A DNA stretch of 45,503 nt from JAAYEA01 sp012689325 (lineage in GTDB: Bacteria > Chloroflexota > Anaerolineae > JAAYEA01). The notes below the pieces were generated by a model, which was not told where the DNA came from, did no database searches, and saw nothing but the letters and a program-made list of their open reading frames with translations. The stretch spans positions 1 to 45,503 of the forward strand of contig DAITVZ010000038.1 of NCBI GenBank assembly GCA_036841525.1, in the 5' to 3' direction. Both the position numbers and the translations under genes were made by a program. This document shows, one piece after another, positions 16,106-23,830 of this stretch; positions within the stretch are counted from its first letter, which is position 1, and each line of letters begins with the position of its first letter.

Positions 16106-16864
16106 TCAGCTTGAGACGCTGCGGTTCAGCTTGAGCGTCTCTGCCGCGCTGGCATTGATGAAGGACTGGTCGGCGCCGGCGCGGATGTAGAGAAAGCCCT
16201 GCGCGATGCGGTCGCGGGCGTCCAGGCCGCAGGCGATGCCGGGGATCTTGCCGGTGTTCCGGCAGGCATGCAGTACCCCCGCGATGGCCCTCTCCCGCGC
16301 GGCGAGCCCCGCCGGGGTGCTGACGTCCGCGCCCAGCGAGCGCGCCAGGTCCTCCGGCCCCACCCAGCAGCCGTCGATGCCGTCCACGCTCAGGATCGCC
16401 TCGGCCTGCTCGGCGGCTTCCTTCGACTCGATCTGCACGGCCACAAAGAGCTCGCCATCCACGCTGGTGGCGTAATCGCTGCCGTAGAGGCTCGTGGCGA
16501 AGGGGCCGAAGGAACGCCCGCCCCGCGGCGGGTAGCGGCAGGCGCGCGCGACGGCCTCGGCCTCCGCCACCGAGTTGACCATGGGCACGACAATGCCCAA
16601 CGCCCCGCGGTCCAGCGCCCGCCCGATGGCGTAAAAGTCGTTCTGCGGCACGCGGATCATGGGGGTGGCGGAGCCGAGGTTGATGAGCTGGAAGGCCAGC
16701 AGGATGGCCTCGTCGTCCCAGTTGCCATGCTGGACATCCACCATGACATAGTCGAATCCGGCCAGGGAAAGGAGCTCGGCGGCAAAGGGCGAGCCGAGGG
16801 TCGCCCCCGCGCCGATGGCGGGGAGCCCCTGGCGCATGCGGCGTAGAGCGGTGTTGGTCTTCAT
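16106..16864 (-). CDS. HpcH/HpaI-family aldolase (paralogue 2)
   Basis: A 252-aa class II pyruvate aldolase-type barrel. Motifs: D43-V-Q-H46-G in place of the more common D-x-E-H-G, MIRVPQNDFYAIGRALDRGA, metal strand VAVQIES and CWVGPEDLARSLG. The Glu-to-Gln change beside the active-site His is shared with some family members and may shift substrate choice. The ATG at 16864 follows AGGAGG. It is 14 bp downstream of the flavodoxin gene and upstream of the enolase-superfamily gene, so an aldolase plus dehydratase pair for sugar acids is plausible. Confidence 0.9.
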   Translation of the reverse strand: MKTNTALRRMRQGLPAIGAGATLGSPFAAELLSLAGFDYVMVDVQHGNWDDEAILLAFQLINLGSATPMIRVPQNDFYAIGRALDRGALGIVVPMVNSVAEAEAVARACRYPPRGGRSFGPFATSLYGSDYATSVDGELFVAVQIESKEAAEQAEAILSVDGIDGCWVGPEDLARSLGADVSTPAGLAARERAIAGVLHACRNTGKIPGIACGLDARDRIAQGFLYIRAGADQSFINASAAETLKLNRSVSS

Positions 16865-16878
16865 GTGGCCTCCTATGG

Positions 16879-17367
16879 TTATTCTCCGGCGATACCCCGC
16901 GCCCAGTCCGCTGCGCGGCGGGCGGTCTCCTCGCGGTGGTCCAGCGGGCTGCGCAGGTCAAGCGCGCCGAGGACCTCGTTGCCCTCCAGCGCCTTGATCA
17001 TGTTCGGCAGGGTCTTGGATGGATCGCCGCCGTGGCAGCAAAAGAGGGCGACCTGCTTGCCTGAAAGGCGCGCACTGTGGATAAAGCTGCGCAGCGGCGG
17101 CGCATAGTTCCAGGCCCAGACCGGCGTGCCGATGAAGAGCAGGTCATAGGCGGCGGGGTCGCGGTCCAGCGGCTGCAGCTCCGGGCGCGTCTTCATCATC
17201 ACCTGGCCGCCGCCCCAGGCGTATTTCATGAGGCCCTGGGGCCGCAACTCTTTCGTGGGCTTGAGCTCGAGCAGGTCCGCGCCGACGGCCTCGGCGATGG
17301 TCTGGGCGACGAAACGGGTGTTCCCCTCGTGCGAATAATAGATGACCAAGATGCGGGCGTTGGACAT
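16879..17367 (-). CDS. Flavodoxin family protein
   Basis: A 162-aa FMN-binding protein. The phosphate loop is YYSHEGNTRFVAQTIAE (residues about 10-26), followed by the isoalloxazine-contacting loop IGTPVWAWNYAPP and a third strand VALFCCHGGDPSKTL. This pattern fits the long flavodoxin/NAD(P)H-oxidoreductase-like group often annotated as FldA-like or menaquinone-dependent oxidase-like proteins. It would carry electrons for a reductase not identified here. The ATG at 17367 follows GAGGAGG; the open frame before it overlaps the upstream gene and is not conserved-looking. It lies 20 bp after the SGNH hydrolase gene. Confidence 0.9.
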   Translation of the reverse strand: MSNARILVIYYSHEGNTRFVAQTIAEAVGADLLELKPTKELRPQGLMKYAWGGGQVMMKTRPELQPLDRDPAAYDLLFIGTPVWAWNYAPPLRSFIHSARLSGKQVALFCCHGGDPSKTLPNMIKALEGNEVLGALDLRSPLDHREETARRAADWARGIAGE

Positions 17368-17387
17368 GGCGTGCCTCCTCGACAGAC

Positions 17388-18050
17388 TTAGCCGATGGGA
17401 AACCACCGCAAGAGCTCCCTGGCGACCAGCTCGTGGCCCCGGCGGTTGGGATGATTGGACCAGGAAAGCAAGTCCTGCAGATCCCCGCCGCCCTCCAGGT
17501 AGCGATCGCAAGCGGCGAGGCTGTCAACCAGGCCCACCTCGAACTCGGCGGCCAGCTCCCTGATCTGCTGCGCGTGGTCGCGCAAGAGCTGGCGCGCCTC
17601 CGCCGGGGCGTCGCTCCTTTGCATGATATCCGGAGTGGGCGTCAGCAGCAAAACGCGCACGCCCTGCTCCTGCGCCGGGCCGATCATCGCCGACCAGGCC
17701 GCGCGGGCGCGCTCCAGGCCCAGCCGCCGGTCGTTGAGGCCATAGTCGATGGTCAGCACGTCGGGACGGTGGGCGAGGACCTCGGCGAAGCGGGCGGCGC
17801 CGGGCTCTGAGTTCTCTCCGCCGATGGCCGTGACGATGACGTTGAGCACGGCGCTGGGGAAGCGCTCCTTCAGGCCGCGGTGGAGCAGGTGCGGGTAGGC
17901 GTTGAAGGTGTCCACCACGTGGGAGGCGAAATAGCCCGCGGGGACGCTGTGGCCGTGGCAGGCGATGTTAACGGTGCGGTTGCCCGGCCACACCTTCAGG
18001 CATGCGGCCACGACCTCGGCCAGATAGGTGTGGCGATCGGCGATGGGCAC
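17388..18050 (-). CDS. SGNH/GDSL-type hydrolase
   Basis: A 220-aa esterase-fold protein. The blocks are visible: nucleophile S35 in CHGHSVPAGYF, block II AIGGENS (N80), block III DYGLND (N106) and block V SNHPNRRGH (H200). The Asp normally three residues before the His is W197 here, so the triad would be a Ser-His dyad unless D193 takes its place. No signal peptide. Possible roles are deacetylation of acetylated sugars or an esterase in the catabolic block. The start is a GTG at 18050 behind AAGGAGG. It leads a compact set with the flavodoxin and aldolase genes. Confidence 0.8.
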   Translation of the reverse strand: MPIADRHTYLAEVVAACLKVWPGNRTVNIACHGHSVPAGYFASHVVDTFNAYPHLLHRGLKERFPSAVLNVIVTAIGGENSEPGAARFAEVLAHRPDVLTIDYGLNDRRLGLERARAAWSAMIGPAQEQGVRVLLLTPTPDIMQRSDAPAEARQLLRDHAQQIRELAAEFEVGLVDSLAACDRYLEGGGDLQDLLSWSNHPNRRGHELVARELLRWFPIG

Positions 18051-18119
18051 GGCATACCTCCTTGGGATCGTGATGTGCCGATGAAGCACATGATATCCAG
18101 AACCCCTGGATCGGGAAGA

Positions 18120-20057
18120 TCAGGCCACCTCCGGCGGGAAGGCTTGCTTGGCTGCCGAGGAGCACGCGGCGTCTGCCGGGGCGCCGCCTTCCGAGGGGCC
18201 GCCTTCCGAGGCGCCGCCTTCCGAGGCGCTGAGGTCCCCCGCCCAGAGGCGCCGCATCTCTTCGCAGGTGGCGAGGAGTTCCTCCAGCTTGCCCCGCGCC
18301 TCCACCCGGCCCTCCTTGAGCACGATGACCTGGTCCGCGCGGCGGAGGGCGGCCCGGCGATGGGTGACCACCAGACAGGTGGCGCCCGATTGGGCAAAGA
18401 CTCGCTCCCAGAGGGTGCGCTCGGTGTCCACGTCGAGGGCGCTGGAGAGGTCATCAAAGACCAGGAGCTCGGGGTCGCGGACGAACATGCGCGCGGCGGC
18501 GGCGCGCTGGCGCTGCCCGCCGGAGAGCTTGACGCCCTTGGCGCCCAACAGCGTGTCCAGGCCCCCCTCCAACTCGGCCAGGTCATCGTCCAGGACCGCC
18601 CGATGGGTCGCCCCGGCGAGGTCCACCCGCTCCTCTGGCAGGCCCATAAGGATGTTGTCGCGCAGGGACTCGGAGAAGAGCAGCGGGACCTGCGCCGTGT
18701 AGGCGGCGATGGGCGGCACGAAAAAGGCGGCGGGATCGGCGACGGGCTGGCCGTTCCAGCGGATCTCCCCGGCGTCCTTGGGCAGCAGGCCCAACAGCAC
18801 CCGCAGCAGCGTGGTCTTGCCGGAGCCGATCCGGCCGGTGATGGCGGTGAACGAACCGCGGGGGATGACGAGCGAGACGTCGTGGATGCCGTGGCTGCTG
18901 TCCGGGTAGACGTAGGTCAGGCCGCGCGCCTCCAGCGCTTCGAGGTGGTGCTGGGCGGCCTTGGGCGTAAAGGGGACCTCAGGCAGCGGGCCGCGCATGT
19001 GGATGGGGGCGTGGCGCACCAGCGTCTCCGGCGCCGCCCCCTGGAGCAGCCGATTCATGCGGCCAAAGGAGACCCCGGCTTGCTTGTACCAGGCGCTCCA
19101 GACGCCGATGAACTCGGTGGAGCCGGAGAGGTAGCCGAGGTAGTAGACGAACAGCGCCAGGTCGCCCACGCTGAAGGCGCCGGGGCTGCCGGCGGGCAGG
19201 CGCATGGCTGACCCAGCCATGATGAGGATGATGCCGGTGGCGACGGCGCTGATGTTATGGGCCACGGACCAGATAAAGCGCTCAAAGACGCGGTCGCGGA
19301 CCACGGCGCGGCGGCGCACTTCGCTTAGCTCACGGAACCGGCGGGAGACGTGCGTCTCTGCGTTGGCCACCTGGACCGCCTGGGCGGCGCCAAAGGTCTC
19401 GGCGATGAAACCGGTGATCCGCCCCGTGGCCCGGCGGGCGGCGTCGTGGTAGCGCTGGATGCGCTTGGTGCCCAGGTTAGCGATGCCCAGCGTGATCAGC
19501 AAGGGCAGGTAGGCGACCAGGGTGATCCTGGCGTTGATGCGGACCATGATCACCGTGGCGACCACGGCGAAGAGGAGGTTGCCCACGCTGACCATGCTCT
19601 CGGCCAAGAGCCGTTCAACCTGTTCCACGTCGCCGCGAAACCGGCTCACCGCCTCGCCGGGAGAGCTGGGGACGGCCCGCGCGCCGGGGCGGTCCAGGAT
19701 GCGCTCAAAGAGGTTGCGACGCAGCAGTGCGGCATTGGTATAGCGAAAGATCCAGTAAACGGCAACATCGGCAAAGGTAAAGCCCACCCTGACCAGGGCC
19801 GCGCCGATGAGCAAGGCGATGAGCGAGGGGATGCTCCAGCCGACGACGGCAGCGCCGGAGAGCTTGTCCATGATGGCGCGGGTGATCAGGACAGCGGCCT
19901 GGGGCACGACGCCGAAAAAGATCAGCTCGAGCAAGACAAAGACGAGGGTAAGCCAGGGGCGATAGGTCACGAGCTTGCCGATATAGCGCCAGGTGGCCAT
20001 GGGCGAGAGCGGCTCTTGCTCCGGCGAGGCCGGGGCGGCGTGTGGGTCAGGGCTCAT
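18120..20057 (-). CDS. ABC exporter half-transporter, subunit 2 (degenerate Walker B)
   Basis: A 645-aa fused permease-ATPase of the type IV exporter fold. Six membrane segments lie in residues about 30-330 and the nucleotide-binding domain in 375-600: Walker A GRIGSGKTT (about 409), signature LSGGQRQR (about 511), Walker B LLVFDD (about 536). The catalytic Glu after Walker B is Asp. With the partner at 20054-21904, which has a normal Walker B but an LSAGE signature, this predicts one hydrolytic and one silent ATP site, as in heterodimeric exporters such as TM287/288 and BmrCD. The start ATG overlaps the partner's stop (ATGA), behind GGAGGAGG. The C-terminal tail holds three ASEGG-type repeats. 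Cargo unknown. Confidence 0.92.
   Translation of the reverse strand: MSPDPHAAPASPEQEPLSPMATWRYIGKLVTYRPWLTLVFVLLELIFFGVVPQAAVLITRAIMDKLSGAAVVGWSIPSLIALLIGAALVRVGFTFADVAVYWIFRYTNAALLRRNLFERILDRPGARAVPSSPGEAVSRFRGDVEQVERLLAESMVSVGNLLFAVVATVIMVRINARITLVAYLPLLITLGIANLGTKRIQRYHDAARRATGRITGFIAETFGAAQAVQVANAETHVSRRFRELSEVRRRAVVRDRVFERFIWSVAHNISAVATGIILIMAGSAMRLPAGSPGAFSVGDLALFVYYLGYLSGSTEFIGVWSAWYKQAGVSFGRMNRLLQGAAPETLVRHAPIHMRGPLPEVPFTPKAAQHHLEALEARGLTYVYPDSSHGIHDVSLVIPRGSFTAITGRIGSGKTTLLRVLLGLLPKDAGEIRWNGQPVADPAAFFVPPIAAYTAQVPLLFSESLRDNILMGLPEERVDLAGATHRAVLDDDLAELEGGLDTLLGAKGVKLSGGQRQRAAAARMFVRDPELLVFDDLSSALDVDTERTLWERVFAQSGATCLVVTHRRAALRRADQVIVLKEGRVEARGKLEELLATCEEMRRLWAGDLSASEGGASEGGPSEGGAPADAACSSAAKQAFPPEVA
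18183..18227. repeat. Three tandem 15-bp units in the ABC gene tail
   Basis: Three near-identical 15-bp units (GCCGCCTTCCGAGGC on the plus strand) encode the Ala/Pro-Ser-Glu-Gly-Gly repeats at the C-terminus of the exporter subunit, beyond the ATPase fold. Copy number is likely to vary by slippage. Confidence 0.8.
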
Positions 20058-21904
20058 GCCAGCACCTCCTCCAGGCCTGTCTGCAGCAGGTGGCTGAAGC
20101 GCGAGGCGGGATCGGCGGCGAGGGCGGCGCGCTCGCCATGCTCCACGATCCGCCCTTGGTCCAGGATCATGATCTCGTCGGCGCGCTGCACCGTACCGAG
20201 CCAATGGGCGATGATGATGGCGGTGCGGCCCTGGGCCAGATGGCTCACTGCCCGCTCGATGAGGCGCTCGGTGGCTGGGTCCAGCCGTGACGAGGCCTCG
20301 TCCAGGATCACCAGGCCGGGATCCTGCAGAAAGATGCGCGTGAAGGCGAGGAGTTGGGCCTCCCCAGCGGATAGCCCGCCGCCGCCGGACTCGAGCTCGG
20401 TATCCAAGCCCTGTGAGAGTCCCTCCAGCCAGCCTGCCAGCCCGAGCTCGCCCAAGGCATTGACGATCCGCTCGTCGGGAATGGCGGGATTGAACAAGGT
20501 CAGGTTGTCGCGCACGGTGGCGTTAAAGAGCTCGATGGTCTGCGTCACCATGCCCACCTTGCCGCGCACCTCGGCGATGGGCAGGTCGCGCAGATCCAAG
20601 GCGCCGCTGTCGCGATCGCCAGCTCCCAAGCGGACCGTCCCCCGATCGGGGTCGTAAAGCCGAAAGAGGAGGCGGGTGATGGTGGTCTTGCCGCTGCCGG
20701 TGCGGCCCAGCAGGCCAAGGACTCGCCCGGGCTCCAGGCGGAACGAGAGGTCGCGCAGCACGATCTCGGCGTCTCGCAGATCCGGCGCGGGCTCCGGCGA
20801 GGGGGCGGGGGGATGGGTGCCGCCGGCCTTGGGCATGGCATCATGATAGCCAAAAGTCACGTCACGGAACTCGACGGCCAGCGGCCCCGCGGAGAGGCTG
20901 GGCCAGCGACCTTGCGCCGGCTGGTGCTCCTGCACCTGGCTGCGCAGCGCCAGCAGCTCCCGGATGCGGGCGATCCCCGCCCCGGCGCGTTGCAGCTCCC
21001 CCAACTGGCGGGTGATGGCGCTGATGGGCCGCTCCAGCATCATGCTGTATTCAAAAACCATGAACACCGTGCCAACGGTGATGGTCTGGGCCAGGTAGAG
21101 CCACGCGCCGACGCCAAGGGCGAGGGCATTGCCCAGGGCCATGAGCAGGAAAGTGGCGTTGAGCATCCAGTTGACCATCAGCCCGGCCTTGAGGTTGCGC
21201 TGCATCAGGGCGCGCATCAGCTCAAAGAAGCGGCGCATGACGTAGGTCTTGGCCCCGCAGGAGCGGATATCCTCGGTGCCGGCCAGCCGCTCTTCCAGAA
21301 AGCCAAAGAGGTCGGCGCTGGCCTGCCGCTCGGCGGCCCAATGGGGGATGGCGAGGTTGCGCAGCCCGGCGATCGCGCCCAAGGCAAGGAGGGAAAAGAG
21401 GGAAAGGGTCAGTCCCACCCGCCAGTCCTCGCGAAAGAGCAGCGCCATGACCCCCAGCAAAAAGAAGGCATTGCCGACCACCTGAATGACGAACTGGGAG
21501 AAAAAGCTAGAGAGGGCCGTCACGTCGCCGTCGATGCGCTCGATCATCTCGCCGGGGGTGTGCGCGTTGTGAAACGACATGTCCAGGCGCAGACAATGGT
21601 GAGCTAGGTCGGCGCGCAGTCCGTTGGTGGCGGTCCAGCCGATGTCCTCGCTGAGATAGGTGGCCGAGAGCGAGACGACCTGTTGCAGCAGCGCCACGCC
21701 GATAAAGGCCAGCGCCAGGCGCAGGAGCGTGGCGCTGGCGGCGCTGGCCTGGGCCAGGTCGATGAAACGGCGGGTGATCTGCGGGCTGACCAACTGCAGG
21801 CCAATGCCGCCAAAGAGCATCACGGCGAGCAACGCGGCGCGCCGCCACTGCGGGCGCAGATAGCTCGCCAGCAGCTCGCCATAGGCGCGCAAGGGTATCT
21901 TCAC
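20054..21904 (-). CDS. ABC exporter half-transporter, subunit 1 (degenerate signature)
   Basis: A 616-aa fused permease-ATPase. The membrane domain spans residues about 20-310. The nucleotide-binding domain has Walker A GRTGSGKTT (about 400), signature LSAGEAQL instead of LSGGQ (about 510), and Walker B VILDEASS with the catalytic Glu (about 535), then the H-loop IIIAHWLG. It pairs with the overlapping downstream gene to form a heterodimer in which this subunit's Walker motifs and the partner's LSGGQ make the active site. The start is a GTG at 21904 behind GAGGAG. The double GNAT gene is 60 bp upstream. The substrate is unknown; lipid or drug export is typical of the family. Confidence 0.92.
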   Translation of the reverse strand: MKIPLRAYGELLASYLRPQWRRAALLAVMLFGGIGLQLVSPQITRRFIDLAQASAASATLLRLALAFIGVALLQQVVSLSATYLSEDIGWTATNGLRADLAHHCLRLDMSFHNAHTPGEMIERIDGDVTALSSFFSQFVIQVVGNAFFLLGVMALLFREDWRVGLTLSLFSLLALGAIAGLRNLAIPHWAAERQASADLFGFLEERLAGTEDIRSCGAKTYVMRRFFELMRALMQRNLKAGLMVNWMLNATFLLMALGNALALGVGAWLYLAQTITVGTVFMVFEYSMMLERPISAITRQLGELQRAGAGIARIRELLALRSQVQEHQPAQGRWPSLSAGPLAVEFRDVTFGYHDAMPKAGGTHPPAPSPEPAPDLRDAEIVLRDLSFRLEPGRVLGLLGRTGSGKTTITRLLFRLYDPDRGTVRLGAGDRDSGALDLRDLPIAEVRGKVGMVTQTIELFNATVRDNLTLFNPAIPDERIVNALGELGLAGWLEGLSQGLDTELESGGGGLSAGEAQLLAFTRIFLQDPGLVILDEASSRLDPATERLIERAVSHLAQGRTAIIIAHWLGTVQRADEIMILDQGRIVEHGERAALAADPASRFSHLLQTGLEEVLA

Positions 21905-21964
21905 GGGCGCTCCTCTCGAAAGGGCAAGCCACCGCTGAAGCGGAGGGCGCAGAGAGGCGGTGGA

Positions 21965-22873
21965 TTACGCCCCGGCTTGGGCAGCGAGCGTCTTTTTGAA
22001 CACCCAAAAGGCGCGGCCGATGGTGGCGCCCACGGTGCGGGCGTAGAACGCGATGGGCCCCGCCCAGATGATCTCGCCGCGCTCGTGTCCCTGCCGCTGC
22101 CAGTCGGCCAGGCAGCGCTTGAGCAGCACGGTGCCGATGCCCAGGCCGCGCAGGTCGGTGCGGGTGAGCATGGGGCCAAAGTGGGTGCGGCCGATGAAGC
22201 CATGGGTGGCCATGCCCACGATCTCGCTTCCCCGCAGGGCCAGATGCACCGTCACCGGCTGGCGCTCCAGGGCCATGCCCGACTCGGTGGCCCAGTTGGC
22301 GTGGCTCTCGGCCAGGCAAAAGCGCTCCAGCTCGGCGCGATCCTCTGGGCGGCCCCGACGGATGGTGTAGCCCTTGGCGGCCAGCGCGGCTTCCTGGGCG
22401 GCGGTGGTCCAATCTCGCCCGGCGACCACCACGTCCATGTTCACGCGGGTCTCGCGGGTGGTGGTGTAGCCGCGCTGGAAGAGAAACGAGATGGCTGGCG
22501 TATAGTGGATATCGACGCCAGGGAGGAAATAGCGCGGCAGCGCATACCCCGCCGTCACCGCCGGGACGCCGCGCTCGCGCAAGGTCGTCTCCACCGCCTC
22601 GAACAAGGCCGTGCCGATCCCTTGGCGCTGGCGTCCGGGTTCCACCAGGAAAGCGCGGATCCACCCCTCCTCCTTGGCGATGCTGCCCTGGAGATAGCCC
22701 ACCGGTTGGCCATCCTCTTCCGCGGCCAGCATCAGGGCCGGATCATAGGTAGGGTCGTCGAGGGTCCGGCTGCGGGTATATTCCTCGGTCCAGACGGCGT
22801 TATCGGGCAGGGCGTTGAATGCCCGCGTAAAGGGCGCGATGTGGCGCTCGGCAAAGGGGACCAGTCTTAGCAT
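21965..22873 (-). CDS. Tandem GNAT acetyltransferase
   Basis: A 302-aa protein with two GNAT domains in one chain. The first (about residues 1-150) has the acetyl-CoA loop EPGRQRQGIGTALFEAVE; the second (about 155-295) has RTDLRGLGIGTVLLKRCL. Both keep the Q/R-x-x-G-x-G/A pattern, so either could bind acetyl-CoA. The acceptor is unknown. The start is the ATG at 22873 behind AAGGGAG; the longer frame translates a palindromic repeat. It lies 60 bp upstream of the ABC exporter pair and may be co-transcribed with it. Confidence 0.85.
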   Translation of the reverse strand: MLRLVPFAERHIAPFTRAFNALPDNAVWTEEYTRSRTLDDPTYDPALMLAAEEDGQPVGYLQGSIAKEEGWIRAFLVEPGRQRQGIGTALFEAVETTLRERGVPAVTAGYALPRYFLPGVDIHYTPAISFLFQRGYTTTRETRVNMDVVVAGRDWTTAAQEAALAAKGYTIRRGRPEDRAELERFCLAESHANWATESGMALERQPVTVHLALRGSEIVGMATHGFIGRTHFGPMLTRTDLRGLGIGTVLLKRCLADWQRQGHERGEIIWAGPIAFYARTVGATIGRAFWVFKKTLAAQAGA

Positions 22874-22906
22874 GGCGTAACTCCCTTGGAACAGATTGGG
22901 GTGAGC

Positions 22907-22944
22907 CGCGTGTAAGGGCAATTCATGAATTGCCCTTACACGCG
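22907..22944. repeat. Perfect 38-bp palindrome
   Basis: Two 19-nt arms meet without a loop at 22925/22926 around TTCATGAA, with TAAGGGCAATT and its complement in the arms. It belongs to the GGGGCAA palindrome family of this window. It lies between two minus-strand genes with no T-run, so a mobile repeat is likelier than a terminator. Confidence 0.85.
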
Positions 22945-22958
22945 CCCCCTGATCATCT

Positions 22959-23777
22959 TTACAGGATGGGCCCGCCGGCGATGGCGTCGTTGCAGCTCCG
23001 GCAGGCTGGGTTGCCGCAATGGGTGATCTGTGGGTCGCGGCGGATGGCCGCCGCGGCGATCTCGAGCGTCTCCCGCGCGGGCAGGGCGCGCCAGAGGCTG
23101 GCGCCCACGGTGGTCTGGCGGAGCAGCGGCTCCAGCAGCGGGGCCATCTTCACAAAGCCCGCCGAGCAGCCGCCCCCCTCCAGCGGCGCAGGCTGGCCGT
23201 GGCGATCGTTGGCGCAGAAGCGGAACAGGTTACGGCCGGCCAGTTGCTCGGCCAGGTGCAGCAAGGTCAGCCGGTCCAGCCAGACGCCCATGAGCACCAC
23301 CCAGCCGCCCAGGCGGGCCAGCGCCTTGTACGGCGCGAACACGTCCAGGGGGGCCTGGTCGCGGACCAACGCGTCGGCCAGCGGGCCGACCGCGGCGAAG
23401 GAGCAGATGGCGTGGTTGCCGCGCCGCCGCTCCGGATAGCGCAGCAGCGCCTCCGGGACGACGCCCATGCGGTAGGTGTCCACCTCGTTGCTCTCCGGGG
23501 TATAGATACGTTCCAGCCCGGCCGTGGGTGTCACCCCGGCGGCATAATCGCGGCCGTTGCGCGGCGGCTGCAGGTGCGGCGGGCAAGGGACGCGATAGCC
23601 CCCGGAAAAGGCGGGGACCATCACGGTGCACCCCTCTTGCCGCAGCCCGTCGATGACGGCTTGCGGCCCGCCTTCCACCCGGCCAAAGCTCCGCAGCGAA
23701 GAGTGAACGCACAGCGGCAAGCCGCCAAGGCCAAGCTCGCGGATGCCCTGGCGGATGTCTTGGATGGTCGTGAGCAT
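22959..23777 (-). CDS. AAC(3)-family N-acetyltransferase
   Basis: A 272-aa protein with the fold of aminoglycoside 3-N-acetyltransferases and YokD/FrbF-like enzymes. Typical blocks are VHSSLRSFGRVEGGPQAVID (residues about 24-43), YRMGVVPEALLRYP and RGNHAICSFAAVGP, where the His is the expected catalytic base. The C-terminus has a Cys-rich tail HCGNPACRSCN, not part of the core fold, perhaps for metal. Chromosomal members of this family often act on substrates other than antibiotics, so resistance should not be assumed. The ATG at 23777 follows GGAGG at about 12 nt. Confidence 0.85.
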   Translation of the reverse strand: MLTTIQDIRQGIRELGLGGLPLCVHSSLRSFGRVEGGPQAVIDGLRQEGCTVMVPAFSGGYRVPCPPHLQPPRNGRDYAAGVTPTAGLERIYTPESNEVDTYRMGVVPEALLRYPERRRGNHAICSFAAVGPLADALVRDQAPLDVFAPYKALARLGGWVVLMGVWLDRLTLLHLAEQLAGRNLFRFCANDRHGQPAPLEGGGCSAGFVKMAPLLEPLLRQTTVGASLWRALPARETLEIAAAAIRRDPQITHCGNPACRSCNDAIAGGPIL

Positions 23778-23808
23778 GTTTGGGTGGGACCTCCGAGCGA
23801 GTCCTGGA

Positions 23809-23830
23809 GGGCAAACACGGGGGTTTGCCC
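23809..23830. repeat. GGGCAAAC palindrome (GGGGCAA family)
   Basis: An 8-bp perfect stem (23809-23816 with 23823-23830) and 6-nt loop. On the minus strand it reads TAGGGGCAAACCCC at its edge, and that TAG is the stop codon of the URO-D-family gene, the same arrangement as at position 108. Confidence 0.75.

Noticed and set aside
22959..23777. Calling the AAC(3)-fold gene an antibiotic-resistance gene
   Set aside because: The family includes many enzymes with other substrates, the gene sits in a metabolic block, and there is no sign of a resistance cassette.
23809..23830. Palindrome considered as a terminator for the URO-D-family gene
   Set aside because: No T-run follows on either side, and the same element occurs elsewhere in other contexts; it is better explained as a dispersed repeat.
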